Source: Auanema rhodensis
Lineage: Eukaryota > Nematoda > Chromadorea > Rhabditida > Rhabditidae
Direction: 5' to 3'
Assembly (NCBI GenBank): GCA_964057225.1
Contig: CAXKVF010000076.1
Location: 248,001 to 312,000, forward strand
Length of the DNA stretch: 64,000 bases
Shown here: positions 37,837-50,508 of the stretch, piece by piece
Numbering within the stretch: position 1 is the first letter of the stretch
How the letters are laid out: each line of letters starts with the position of its first letter
The notes under the pieces: generated by a model
What the model saw: only the letters and a program-made list of their open reading frames with translations
Told to the model about the DNA's origin: nothing
The model's database searches: none
Position numbers and translations under genes: made by a program

Positions 37837-40652
37837 TCACGTAAATTTCAAAGTCATGGTTACCATGCACCAATATCAATAAAAATTTGTTTTTAAACTA
37901 ATATGGACATGGGAAATCTAATTTTGAAAACCGCATCTCTTCATCTTTCACGTGAAGCGAGTTACATACCAAGTGCACATCAAGTGTACATTTAATTAGC
38001 ATAAATTAAAATTCACGTAAATTTCAAAGTCATGGTTACCATGCACCAATATCAATAAAAATTTGTTTTTAGACTAATATGGACATTAGGAATCTAATTG
38101 TGAAAACCGCATCTCTTTATCTTTCACGTGAAGCGAGTTACATACCAAGTGCACATCAAGTGTACATTTAATTAGCATAAATTAAAGTTCACGTAAATTT
38201 CAAAGTCATGGTTACCATGCACCAATATCAATAAAAATTTGTTTTTAGACTAATATGGACATGGGGAATCTAATTTTGAAAACCGCATCTCTTTATCTTT
38301 CACGTGAAGCGAGTTACATACCAAGTGCACATCACGTGTACATTTAATTAGCATAAATTAAAGTTCACGTAAATTTCAAAGTCATGGTTACCATGAAGCA
38401 ATATCAATAAAAATTTGTTTTTAGACTAATATGGACATGGGGAATCTAATTTTGAAAACCGCATCTCTTTATCTTTCACGTGAAGCGAGTTACATACCAA
38501 GTGCACATCACGTGTACATTTAATTAGCATAAATTAAAGTTCACGTAAATTTCAAAGTCATGGTTACCATGAACCAATATCAATAAAAATTTGTTTTTAG
38601 ACTAATATGGACATGGGGAATCTAATTTTAAAAACCGCATCTCTTTATCTTTCACGTGAAGCGAGTTACATACCAAGTCCACATAACGTGTACATTTAAT
38701 TAGCATAAATTAAAGTTCACGTAAATTTCAAAGTCATGGTTACCATGAACCAATATCAATAAAAATTTGTTTTTAGACTAATATGGACATGGGGAATCTA
38801 ATTTTGAAAACCGCATCTCTTCATCTTTCACGTGAAGCGAGTTACATACCAAGTGCACATCACGTGTACATTTAATTAGCATAAATTAAAGTTCACGTAA
38901 ATTTCAAAGTCATGGTTACCATGAAGCAATATCAATAAAAATTTGTTTTTAGACTAATATGGACATGGGGAATCTAATTTTGAAAACCGCATCTCTTCAT
39001 CTTTCACGTGAAGCGAGTTACATACCAAGTGCACATCACGTGTACATTTAATTAGCATAAATTAAAGTTCACGTAAATTTCAAAGTCATGGTTACCATGA
39101 ACCAATATCAATAAAAATTTGTTTTTAGACTAATATGGACATGGGCAATCTAATTTTGAAAACCGCATCTCTTTATCTTTCACGTGAAGCGAGTTACATA
39201 CCAAGTGCACATCACGTGTACATTTAATTAGCATAAATTAAAGTTCACGTAAATTTCAAAGTCATGGTTACCATGCACCAATATTAATAAAAATTTGTTT
39301 TTAGACTAATATGGACATGGGGAATCTAATTTTGAAAACCGCATCTCTTCATCTTTCACGTGAAGCGAGTTACATACCAAGTGCACATCACGTGTACATT
39401 TAATTAGCATAAATTAAAGTTCACGTAAATTTCAAAGTCATGGTTACCATGCACCAATATCAATAAAAATTTGTTTTTAGACTAATATGGACATGGGGAA
39501 TCTAATTTTGAAAACCGCATCTCTTTATCTTTCACGTGAAGCGAGTTACATACCAAGTGCACATCACGTGTACATTTAATTAGCATAAATTAAAGTTCAC
39601 GTAAATTTCAAAGTCATGGTTACCATGCACCAATATCAATAAAAATTTGTTTTTAGACTAATATGGACATGGGGAATCTAATTTTGAAAACCGCATCTCT
39701 TTATCTTTCACGTGAAGCGAGTTACATACCAAGTGCACATCACGTGTACATTTAATTAGCATAAATTAAAGTTCACGTAAATTTCAAAGTCATGGTTACC
39801 ATGAAGCAATATCAATAAAAATTTGTTTTTAGACTAATATGGACATGGGGAATCTAATTTTGAAAACCGCATCTCTTTATCTTTCACGTGAAGCGAGTTA
39901 CATACCAAGTGCACATCACGTGTACATTTAATTAGCATAAATTAAAGTTCACGTAAATTTCAAAGTCATGGTTACCATGAACCAATATCAATAAAAATTT
40001 GTTTTTAGACTAATATGGACATGGGGAATCTAATTTTAAAAACCGCATCTCTTTATCTTTCACGTGAAGCGAGTTACATACCAAGTGCACATCACGTGTA
40101 CATTTAATTAGCATAAATTAAAGTTCACGTAAATTTCAAAGTCATGGTTACCATGAAGCAATATCAATAAAAATTTGTTTTTAGACTAATATGGACATGG
40201 GGAATCTAATTTTGAAAACCGCATCTCTTTATCTTTCACGTGAAGCGAGTTACACACCAAGTGCACATCACGTGTACATTTAATTAGCATAAATTAAAGT
40301 TCACGTAAATTTCAAAGTCATGGTTACCATGAACCTATATCAATAAAAATTTGTTTTTAGACTAATATGGACATGGGGAATCTAATTTTGAAAACCGCAT
40401 CTCTTTATCTTTCACGTGAAGCGAGTTACATACCAAGTGCACATCACGTGTACATTTAATTAGCATAAATTAAAGTTCACGTAAATTTCAAAGTCATGGT
40501 TACCATGCACCAATATCAATAAAAATTTGTTTTTAGACTAATATGGACATGGGGAATCTAATTTTGAAAACCGCATCTCTTTATCTTTCACGTGAAGCGA
40601 GTTACATACCAAGTGCACATCACGTGTACATTTAATTAGCATAAATTAAAGT
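37837..40652 (+). repeat. 16-monomer HOR block, copy 2 (partner 33789-36604)
   Basis: Shares GACATTAGG (38083), AAGTCC (38679) and AACCTAT (40336) with copy 1 at constant 4048-bp spacing. Private changes: TTTTTAAACT near 37895, ACATAACG near 38685 and ATTAATAAA near 39284. Its last six monomers are one unit of the 6-mer that is repeated directly at 40653. Confidence 0.85.
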
Positions 40653-41708
40653 TCACGTAAATTTCAAAGTCATGGTTACCATGCACCAATATCAATAAAA
40701 ATTTGTTTTTAGACTAATATGGACATGGGGAATCTAATTTTGAAAACCGCATCTCTTTATCTTTCACGTGAAGCGAGTTACATACCAAGTGCACATCACG
40801 TGTACATTTAATTAGCATAAATTAAAGTTCACGTAAATTTCAAAGTCATGGTTACCATGAAGCAATATCAATAAAAATTTGTTTTTAGACTAATATGGAC
40901 ATGGGGAATCTAATTTTGAAAACCGCATCTCTTTATCTTTCACGTGAAGCGAGTTACATACCAAGTGCACATCACGTGTACATTTAATTAGCATAAATTA
41001 AAGTTCACGTAAATTTCAAAGTCATGGTTACCATGAACCAATATCAATAAAAATTTGTTTTTAGACTAATATGGACATGGGGAATCTAATTTTAAAAACC
41101 GCATCTCTTTATCTTTCACGTGAAGCGAGTTACATACCAAGTGCACATCACGTGTACATTTAATTAGCATAAATTAAAGTTCACGTAAATTTCAAAGTCA
41201 TGGTTACCATGAAGCAATATCAATAAAAATTTGTTTTTAGACTAATATGGACATGGGGAATCTAATTTTGAAAACCGCATCTCTTTATCTTTCACGTGAA
41301 GCGAGTTACACACCAAGTGCACATCACGTGTACATTTAATTAGCATAAATTAAAGTTCACGTAAATTTCAAAGTCATGGTTACCATGAACCTATATCAAT
41401 AAAAATTTGTTTTTAGACTAATATGGACATGGGGAATCTAATTTTGAAAACCGCATCTCTTTATCTTTCACGTGAAGCGAGTTACATACCAAGTGCACAT
41501 CACGTGTACATTTAATTAGCATAAATTAAAGTTCACGTAAATTTCAAAGTCATGGTTACCATGCACCAATATCAATAAAAATTTGTTTTTAGACTAATAT
41601 GGACATGGGGAATCTAATTTTGAAAACCGCATCTCTTTATCTTTCACGTGAAGCGAGTTACATACCAAGTGCACATCACGTGTACATTTAATTAGCATAA
41701 ATTAAAGT
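39597..41708 (+). repeat. Tandem 6-mer HOR, two units (1056 bp each)
   Basis: CAC; AAG; AAC/A90; AAG/C131; AACCTAT; CAC at 39597-40652 and again at 40653-41708. The AACCTAT markers at 40336 and 41392 are 1056 bp apart. The same 6-mer occurs at 35549-36604, 43821-44876 and 47693-48748. With small changes in the first or last member it also occurs at 42765-43820 and 46637-47692, giving seven copies. Confidence 0.85.
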
Positions 41709-44700
41709 TCACGTAAATTTCAAAGTCATGGTTACCATGCACCAATATCAATAAAAATTTGTTTTTAGACTAATATGGACATGGGAAATCTAATTTTGAA
41801 AACCGCATCTCTTCATCTTTCACGTGAAGCGAGTTACATACCAAGTGCACATCAAGTGTACATTTAATTAGCATAAATTAAAATTCACGTAAATTTCAAA
41901 GTCATGGTTACCATGCACCAATATCAATAAAAATTTGTTTTTAGACTAATATGGACATGGGAAATCTAATTTTGAAAACCGCATCTCTTTATCTTTCACG
42001 TGAAGCGAGTTACATACCAAGTGCACATCACGTGTACATTTAATTAGCATAAATTAAAGTTCACGTAAATTTCAAAGTCATGGTTACCATGAAGCAATAT
42101 CAATAAAAATTTGTTTTTAGACTAATATGGACATGGGGAATCTAATTTTGAAAACCGCATCTCTTTATCTTTCACGTGAAGCGAGTTACATACCAAGTGC
42201 ACATCACGTGTACATTTAATTAGCATAAATTAAAGTTCACGTAAATTTCAAAGTCATGGTTACCATGAACCAATATCAATAAAAATTTGTTTTTAGACTA
42301 ATATGGACATGGGGAATCTAATTTTAAAAACCGCATCTCTTTATCTTTCACGTGAAGCGAGTTACATACCAAGTCCACATCACGTGTACATTTAATTAGC
42401 ATAAATTAAAGTTCACGTAAATTTCAAAGTCATGGTTACCATGCACCAATATCAATAAAAATTTGTTTTTAGACTAATATGGACATGGGGAATCTAATTT
42501 TGAAAACCGCATCTCTTTATCTTTCACGTGAAGCGAGTTACATACCAAGTGCACATCACGTGTACATTTAATTAGCATAAATTAAAGTTCACGTAAATTT
42601 CAAAGTCATGGTTACCATGCACCAATATCAATAAAAATTTGTTTTTAGACTAATATGGACATGGGAAATCTAATTTTGAAAACCGCATCTCTTCATCTTT
42701 CACGTGAAGCGAGTTACATACCAAGTGCACATCAAGTGTACATTTAATTAGCATAAATTAAAATTCACGTAAATTTCAAAGTCATGGTTACCATGCACCA
42801 ATATCAATAAAAATTTGTTTTTAGACTAATATGGACATGGGAAATCTAATTTTGAAAACCGCATCTCTTTATCTTTCACGTGAAGCGAGTTACATACCAA
42901 GTGCACATCACGTGTACATTTAATTAGCATAAATTAAAGTTCACGTAAATTTCAAAGTCATGGTTACCATGAAGCAATATCAATAAAAATTTGTTTTTAG
43001 ACTAATATGGACATGGGGAATCTAATTTTGAAAACCGCATCTCTTTATCTTTCACGTGAAGCGAGTTACATACCAAGTGCACATCACGTGTACATTTAAT
43101 TAGCATAAATTAAAGTTCACGTAAATTTCAAAGTCATGGTTACCATGAACCAATATCAATAAAAATTTGTTTTTAGACTAATATGGACATGGGGAATCTA
43201 ATTTTAAAAACCGCATCTCTTTATCTTTCACGTGAAGCGAGTTACATACCAAGTGCACATCACGTGTACATTTAATTAGCATAAATTAAAGTTCACGTAA
43301 ATTTCAAAGTCATGGTTACCATGAAGCAATATCAATAAAAATTTGTTTTTAGACTAATATGGACATGGGGAATCTAATTTTGAAAACCGCATCTCTTTAT
43401 CTTTCACGTGAAGCGAGTTACACACCAAGTGCACATCACGTGTACATTTAATTAGCATAAATTAAAGTTCACGTAAATTTCAAAGTCATGGTTACCATGA
43501 ACCTATATCAATAAAAATTTGTTTTTAGACTAATATGGACATGGGGAATCTAATTTTGAAAACCGCATCTCTTTATCTTTCACGTGAAGCGAGTTACATA
43601 CCAAGTGCACATCACGTGTACATTTAATTAGCATAAATTAAAGTTCACGTAAATTTCAAAGTCATGGTTACCATGCACCAATATCAATAAAAATTTGTTT
43701 TTAGACTAATATGGACATGGGGAATCTAATTTTGAAAACCGCATCTCTTTATCTTTCACGTGAAGCAAGTTACATACCAAGTGCACATCACGTGTACATT
43801 TAATTAGCATAAATTAAAGTTCACGTAAATTTCAAAGTCATGGTTACCATGCACCAATATCAATAAAAATTTGTTTTTAGACTAATATGGACATGGGGAA
43901 TCTAATTTTGAAAACCGCATCTCTTTATCTTTCACGTGAAGCGAGTTACATACCAAGTGCACATCACGTGTACATTTAATTAGCATAAATTAAAGTTCAC
44001 GTAAATTTCAAAGTCATGGTTACCATGAAGCAATATCAATAAAAATTTGTTTTTAGACTAATATGGACATGGGGAATCTAATTTTGAAAACCGCATCTCT
44101 TTATCTTTCACGTGAAGCGAGTTACATACCAAGTGCACATCACGTGTACATTTAATTAGCATAAATTAAAGTTCACGTAAATTTCAAAGTCATGGTTACC
44201 ATGAACCAATATCAATAAAAATTTGTTTTTAGACTAATATGGACATGGGGAATCTAATTTTAAAAACCGCATCTCTTTATCTTTCACGTGAAGCGAGTTA
44301 CATACCAAGTGCACATCACGTGTACATTTAATTAGCATAAATTAAAGTTCACGTAAATTTCAAAGTCATGGTTACCATGAAGCAATATCAATAAAAATTT
44401 GTTTTTAGACTAATATGGACATGGGGAATCTAATTTTGAAAACCGCATCTCTTTATCTTTCACGTGAAGCGAGTTACACACCAAGTGCACATCACGTGTA
44501 CATTTAATTAGCATAAATTAAAGTTCACGTAAATTTCAAAGTCATGGTTACCATGAACCTATATCAATAAAAATTTGTTTTTAGACTAATATGGACATGG
44601 GGAATCTAATTTTGAAAACCGCATCTCTTTATCTTTCACGTGAAGCGAGTTACATACCAAGTGCACATCACGTGTACATTTAATTAGCATAAATTAAAGT

Positions 44701-44876
44701 TCACGTAAATTTCAAAGTCATGGTTACCATGCACCAATATCAATAAAAATTTGTTTTTAGACTAATATGGACATGGGGAATCTAATTTTGAAAACCGCAT
44801 CTCTTTATCTTTCACGTGAAGCGAGTTACATACCAAGTGCACATCACGTGTACATTTAATTAGCATAAATTAAAGT
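41709..44876 (+). repeat. Large HOR unit 1 (18 monomers, 3168 bp)
   Basis: GGGAAAT/C106/A147/A175; GGGAAAT; AAG; AAC/A90/AAGTCC; CAC; a second GGGAAAT pair; AAG; AAC/A90; then the rest of two 6-mers. Compared with unit 2 (45229-48748) it lacks two monomers, CAC/C106 and CAC, between its fifth and sixth members. A private A123 occurs near 43767. Confidence 0.8.
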
Positions 44877-45580
44877 TCACGTAAATTTCAAAGTCATGGT
44901 TACCATGCACCAATATCAATAAAAATTTGTTTTTAGACTAATATGGACATGGGAAATCTAATTTTGAAAACCGCATCTCTTCATCTTTCACGTGAAGCGA
45001 GTTACATACCAAGTGCACATCAAGTGTACATTTAATTAGCATAAATTAAAATTCACGTAAATTTCAAAGTCATGGTTACCATGCACCAATATCAATAAAA
45101 ATTTGTTTTTAGACTAATATGGACATGGGAAATCTAATTTTGAAAACCGCATCTCTTTATCTTTCACGTGAAGCGAGTTACATACCAAGTGCACATCACG
45201 TGTACATTTAATTAGCATAAATTAAAGTTCACGTAAATTTCAAAGTCATGGTTACCATGCACCAATATCAATAAAAATTTGTTTTTAGACTAATATGGAC
45301 ATGGGAAATCTAATTTTGAAAACCGCATCTCTTCATCTTTCACGTGAAGCGAGTTACATACCAAGTGCACATCAAGTGTACATTTAATTAGCATAAATTA
45401 AAATTCACGTAAATTTCAAAGTCATGGTTACCATGCACCAATATCAATAAAAATTTGTTTTTAGACTAATATGGACATGGGAAATCTAATTTTGAAAACC
45501 GCATCTCTTTATCTTTCACGTGAAGCGAGTTACATACCAAGTGCACATCACGTGTACATTTAATTAGCATAAATTAAAGT
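44877..45580 (+). repeat. Tandem dimer duplication (352 bp x 2)
   Basis: The pair GGGAAAT/C106/A147/A175 + GGGAAAT occurs at 44877-45228 and immediately again at 45229-45580. Elsewhere in 41-50 kb the pair is present once per position (41709, 42589, 46461, 48749, 49981). The additional pair is a local slip or crossover product at the HOR boundary. Confidence 0.8.
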
Positions 45581-48500
45581 TCACGTAAATTTCAAAGTCA
45601 TGGTTACCATGAAGCAATATCAATAAAAATTTGTTTTTAGACTAATATGGACATGGGGAATCTAATTTTGAAAACCGCATCTCTTTATCTTTCACGTGAA
45701 GCGAGTTACATACCAAGTGCACATCACGTGTACATTTAATTAGCATAAATTAAAGTTCACGTAAATTTCAAAGTCATGGTTACCATGAACCAATATCAAT
45801 AAAAATTTGTTTTTAGACTAATATGGACATGGGGAATCTAATTTTAAAAACCGCATCTCTTTATCTTTCACGTGAAGCGAGTTACATACCAAGTCCACAT
45901 CACGTGTACATTTAATTAGCATAAATTAAAGTTCACGTAAATTTCAAAGTCATGGTTACCATGCACCAATATCAATAAAAATTTGTTTTTAGACTAATAT
46001 GGACATGGGGAATCTAATTTTGAAAACCGCATCTCTTTATCTTTCACGTGAAGCGAGTTACATACCAAGTGCACATCACGTGTACATTTAATTAGCATAA
46101 ATTAAAGTTCACGTAAATTTCAAAGTCATGGTTACCATGCACCAATATCAATAAAAATTTGTTTTTAGACTAATATGGACATGGGGAATCTAATTTTGAA
46201 AACCGCATCTCTTCATCTTTCACGTGAAGCGAGTTACATACCAAGTGCACATCACGTGTACATTTAATTAGCATAAATTAAAGTTCACGTAAATTTCAAA
46301 GTCATGGTTACCATGCACCAATATCAATAAAAATTTGTTTTTAGACTAATATGGACATGGGGAATCTAATTTTGAAAACCGCATCTCTTTATCTTTCACG
46401 TGAAGCGAGTTACATACCAAGTGCACATCACGTGTACATTTAATTAGCATAAATTAAAGTTCACGTAAATTTCAAAGTCATGGTTACCATGCACCAATAT
46501 CAATAAAAATTTGTTTTTAGACTAATATGGACATGGGAAATCTAATTTTGAAAACCGCATCTCTTCATCTTTCACGTGAAGCGAGTTACATACCAAGTGC
46601 ACATCAAGTGTACATTTAATTAGCATAAATTAAAATTCACGTAAATTTCAAAGTCATGGTTACCATGCACCAATATCAATAAAAATTTGTTTTTAGACTA
46701 ATATGGACATGGGAAATCTAATTTTGAAAACCGCATCTCTTTATCTTTCACGTGAAGCGAGTTACATACCAAGTGCACATCACGTGTACATTTAATTAGC
46801 ATAAATTAAAGTTCACGTAAATTTCAAAGTCATGGTTACCATGAAGCAATATCAATAAAAATTTGTTTTTAGACTAATATGGACATGGGGAATCTAATTT
46901 TGAAAACCGCATCTCTTTATCTTTCACGTGAAGCGAGTTACATACCAAGTGCACATCACGTGTACATTTAATTAGCATAAATTAAAGTTCACGTAAATTT
47001 CAAAGTCATGGTTACCATGAACCAATATCAATAAAAATTTGTTTTTAGACTAATATGGACATGGGGAATCTAATTTTAAAAACCGCATCTCTTTATCTTT
47101 CACGTGAAGCGAGTTACATACCAAGTGCACATCACGTGTACATTTAATTAGCATAAATTAAAGTTCACGTAAATTTCAAAGTCATGGTTACCATGAAGCA
47201 ATATCAATAAAAATTTGTTTTTAGACTAATATGGACATGGGGAATCTAATTTTGAAAACCGCATCTCTTTATCTTTCACGTGAAGCGAGTTACACACCAA
47301 GTGCACATCACGTGTACATTTAATTAGCATAAATTAAAGTTCACGTAAATTTCAAAGTCATGGTTACCATGAACCTATATCAATAAAAATTTGTTTTTAG
47401 ACTAATATGGACATGGGGAATCTAATTTTGAAAACCGCATCTCTTTATCTTTCACGTGAAGCGAGTTACATACCAAGTGCACATCACGTGTACATTTAAT
47501 TAGCATAAATTAAAGTTCACGTAAATTTCAAAGTCATGGTTACCATGCACCAATATCAATAAAAATTTGTTTTTAGACTAATATGGACATGGGGAATCTA
47601 ATTTTGAAAACCGCATCTCTTTATCTTTCACGTGAAGCGAGTTACATACCAAGTGCACATCACGTGTACATTTAATTAGCATAAATTAAAGTTCACGTAA
47701 ATTTCAAAGTCATGGTTACCATGCACCAATATCAATAAAAATTTGTTTTTAGACTAATATGGACATGGGGAATCTAATTTTGAAAACCGCATCTCTTTAT
47801 CTTTCACGTGAAGCGAGTTACATACCAAGTGCACATCACGTGTACATTTAATTAGCATAAATTAAAGTTCACGTAAATTTCAAAGTCATGGTTACCATGA
47901 AGCAATATCAATAAAAATTTGTTTTTAGACTAATATGGACATGGGGAATCTAATTTTGAAAACCGCATCTCTTTATCTTTCACGTGAAGCGAGTTACATA
48001 CCAAGTGCACATCACGTGTACATTTAATTAGCATAAATTAAAGTTCACGTAAATTTCAAAGTCATGGTTACCATGAACCAATATCAATAAAAATTTGTTT
48101 TTAGACTAATATGGACATGGGGAATCTAATTTTAAAAACCGCATCTCTTTATCTTTCACGTGAAGCGAGTTACATACCAAGTGCACATCACGTGTACATT
48201 TAATTAGCATAAATTAAAGTTCACGTAAATTTCAAAGTCATGGTTACCATGAAGCAATATCAATAAAAATTTGTTTTTAGACTAATATGGACATGGGGAA
48301 TCTAATTTTGAAAACCGCATCTCTTTATCTTTCACGTGAAGCGAGTTACACACCAAGTGCACATCACGTGTACATTTAATTAGCATAAATTAAAGTTCAC
48401 GTAAATTTCAAAGTCATGGTTACCATGAACCTATATCAATAAAAATTTGTTTTTAGACTAATATGGACATGGGGAATCTAATTTTGAAAACCGCATCTCT

Positions 48501-48748
48501 TTATCTTTCACGTGAAGCGAGTTACATACCAAGTGCACATCACGTGTACATTTAATTAGCATAAATTAAAGTTCACGTAAATTTCAAAGTCATGGTTACC
48601 ATGCACCAATATCAATAAAAATTTGTTTTTAGACTAATATGGACATGGGGAATCTAATTTTGAAAACCGCATCTCTTTATCTTTCACGTGAAGCGAGTTA
48701 CATACCAAGTGCACATCACGTGTACATTTAATTAGCATAAATTAAAGT
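45229..48748 (+). repeat. Large HOR unit 2 (20 monomers, 3520 bp)
   Basis: GGGAAAT pair; AAG; AAC/A90/AAGTCC; CAC; CAC/C106; CAC; GGGAAAT pair; AAG; AAC/A90; AAG/C131; AACCTAT; CAC; then a full 6-mer (47693-48748). AAGTCC at 45895 lies 3520 bp from both 42375 and 49415. Confidence 0.85.
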
Positions 48749-50508
48749 TCACGTAAATTTCAAAGTCATGGTTACCATGCACCAATATCAATAAAAATTT
48801 GTTTTTAGACTAATATGGACATGGGAAATCTAATTTTGAAAACCGCATCTCTTCATCTTTCACGTGAAGCGAGTTACATACCAAGTGCACATCAAGTGTA
48901 CATTTAATTAGCATAAATTAAAATTCACGTAAATTTCAAAGTCATGGTTACCATGCACCAATATCAATAAAAATTTGTTTTTAGACTAATATGGACATGG
49001 GAAATCTAATTTTGAAAACCGCATCTCTTTATCTTTCACGTGAAGCGAGTTACATACCAAGTGCACATCACGTGTACATTTAATTAGCATAAATTAAAGT
49101 TCACGTAAATTTCAAAGTCATGGTTACCATGAAGCAATATCAATAAAAATTTGTTTTTAGACTAATATGGACATGGGGAATCTAATTTTGAAAACCGCAT
49201 CTCTTTATCTTTCACGTGAAGCGAGTTACATACCAAGTGCACATCACGTGTACATTTAATTAGCATAAATTAAAGTTCACGTAAATTTCAAAGTCATGGT
49301 TACCATGAACCAATATCAATAAAAATTTGTTTTTAGACTAATATGGACATGGGGAATCTAATTTTAAAAACCGCATCTCTTTATCTTTCACGTGAAGCGA
49401 GTTACATACCAAGTCCACATCACGTGTACATTTAATTAGCATAAATTAAAGTTCACGTAAATTTCAAAGTCATGGTTACCATGCACCAATATCAATAAAA
49501 ATTTGTTTTTAGACTAATATGGACATGGGGAATCTAATTTTGAAAACCGCATCTCTTTATCTTTCACGTGAAGCGAGTTACATACCAAGTGCACATCACG
49601 TGTACATTTAATTAGCATAAATTAAAGTTCACGTAAATTTCAAAGTCATGGTTACCATGCACCAATATCAATAAAAATTTGTTTTTAGACTAATATGGAC
49701 ATGGGGAATCTAATTTTGAAAACCGCATCTCTTCATCTTTCACGTGAAGCGAGTTACATACCAAGTGCACATCACGTGTACATTTAATTAGCATAAATTA
49801 AAGTTCACGTAAATTTCAAAGTCATGGTTACCATGCACCAATATCAATAAAAATTTGTTTTTAGACTAATATGGACATGGGGAATCTAATTTTGAAAACC
49901 GCATCTCTTTATCTTTCACGTGAAGCGAGTTACATACCAAGTGCACATCACGTGTACATTTAATTAGCATAAATTAAAGTTCACGTAAATTTCAAAGTCA
50001 TGGTTACCATGCACCAATATCAATAAAAATTTGTTTTTAGACTAATATGGACATGGGAAATCTAATTTTGAAAACCGCATCTCTTCATCTTTCACGTGAA
50101 GCGAGTTACATACCAAGTGCACATCAAGTGTACATTTAATTAGCATAAATTAAAATTCACGTAAATTTCAAAGTCATGGTTACCATGCACCAATATCAAT
50201 AAAAATTTGTTTTTAGACTAATATGGACATGGGAAATCTAATTTTGAAAACCGCATCTCTTTATCTTTCACGTGAAGCGAGTTACATACCAAGTGCACAT
50301 CACGTGTACATTTAATTAGCATAAATTAAAGTTCACGTAAATTTCAAAGTCATGGTTACCATGAAGCAATATCAATAAAAATTTGTTTTTAGACTAATAT
50401 GGACATGGGGAATCTAATTTTGAAAACCGCATCTCTTTATCTTTCACGTGAAGCGAGTTACATACCAAGTGCACATCACGTGTACATTTAATTAGCATAA
50501 ATTAAAGT
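48749..50508 (+). repeat. Large HOR unit 3, first 10 monomers
   Basis: Matches 45229-46988 monomer for monomer. At 50509 it departs: AAC/A90 carries AAGTCC (50647), not present at the equivalent 46989, and CAC follows instead of AAG/C131. The switch resembles a jump back to the fourth member of the unit. Confidence 0.8.

Noticed and set aside
44877-45580. Assembly duplication artefact at the doubled dimer
   Set aside because: This cannot be excluded from sequence alone, but whole-monomer copy differences occur at several other places (16365, 14781, unit 1 versus unit 2), so a biological origin is preferred.
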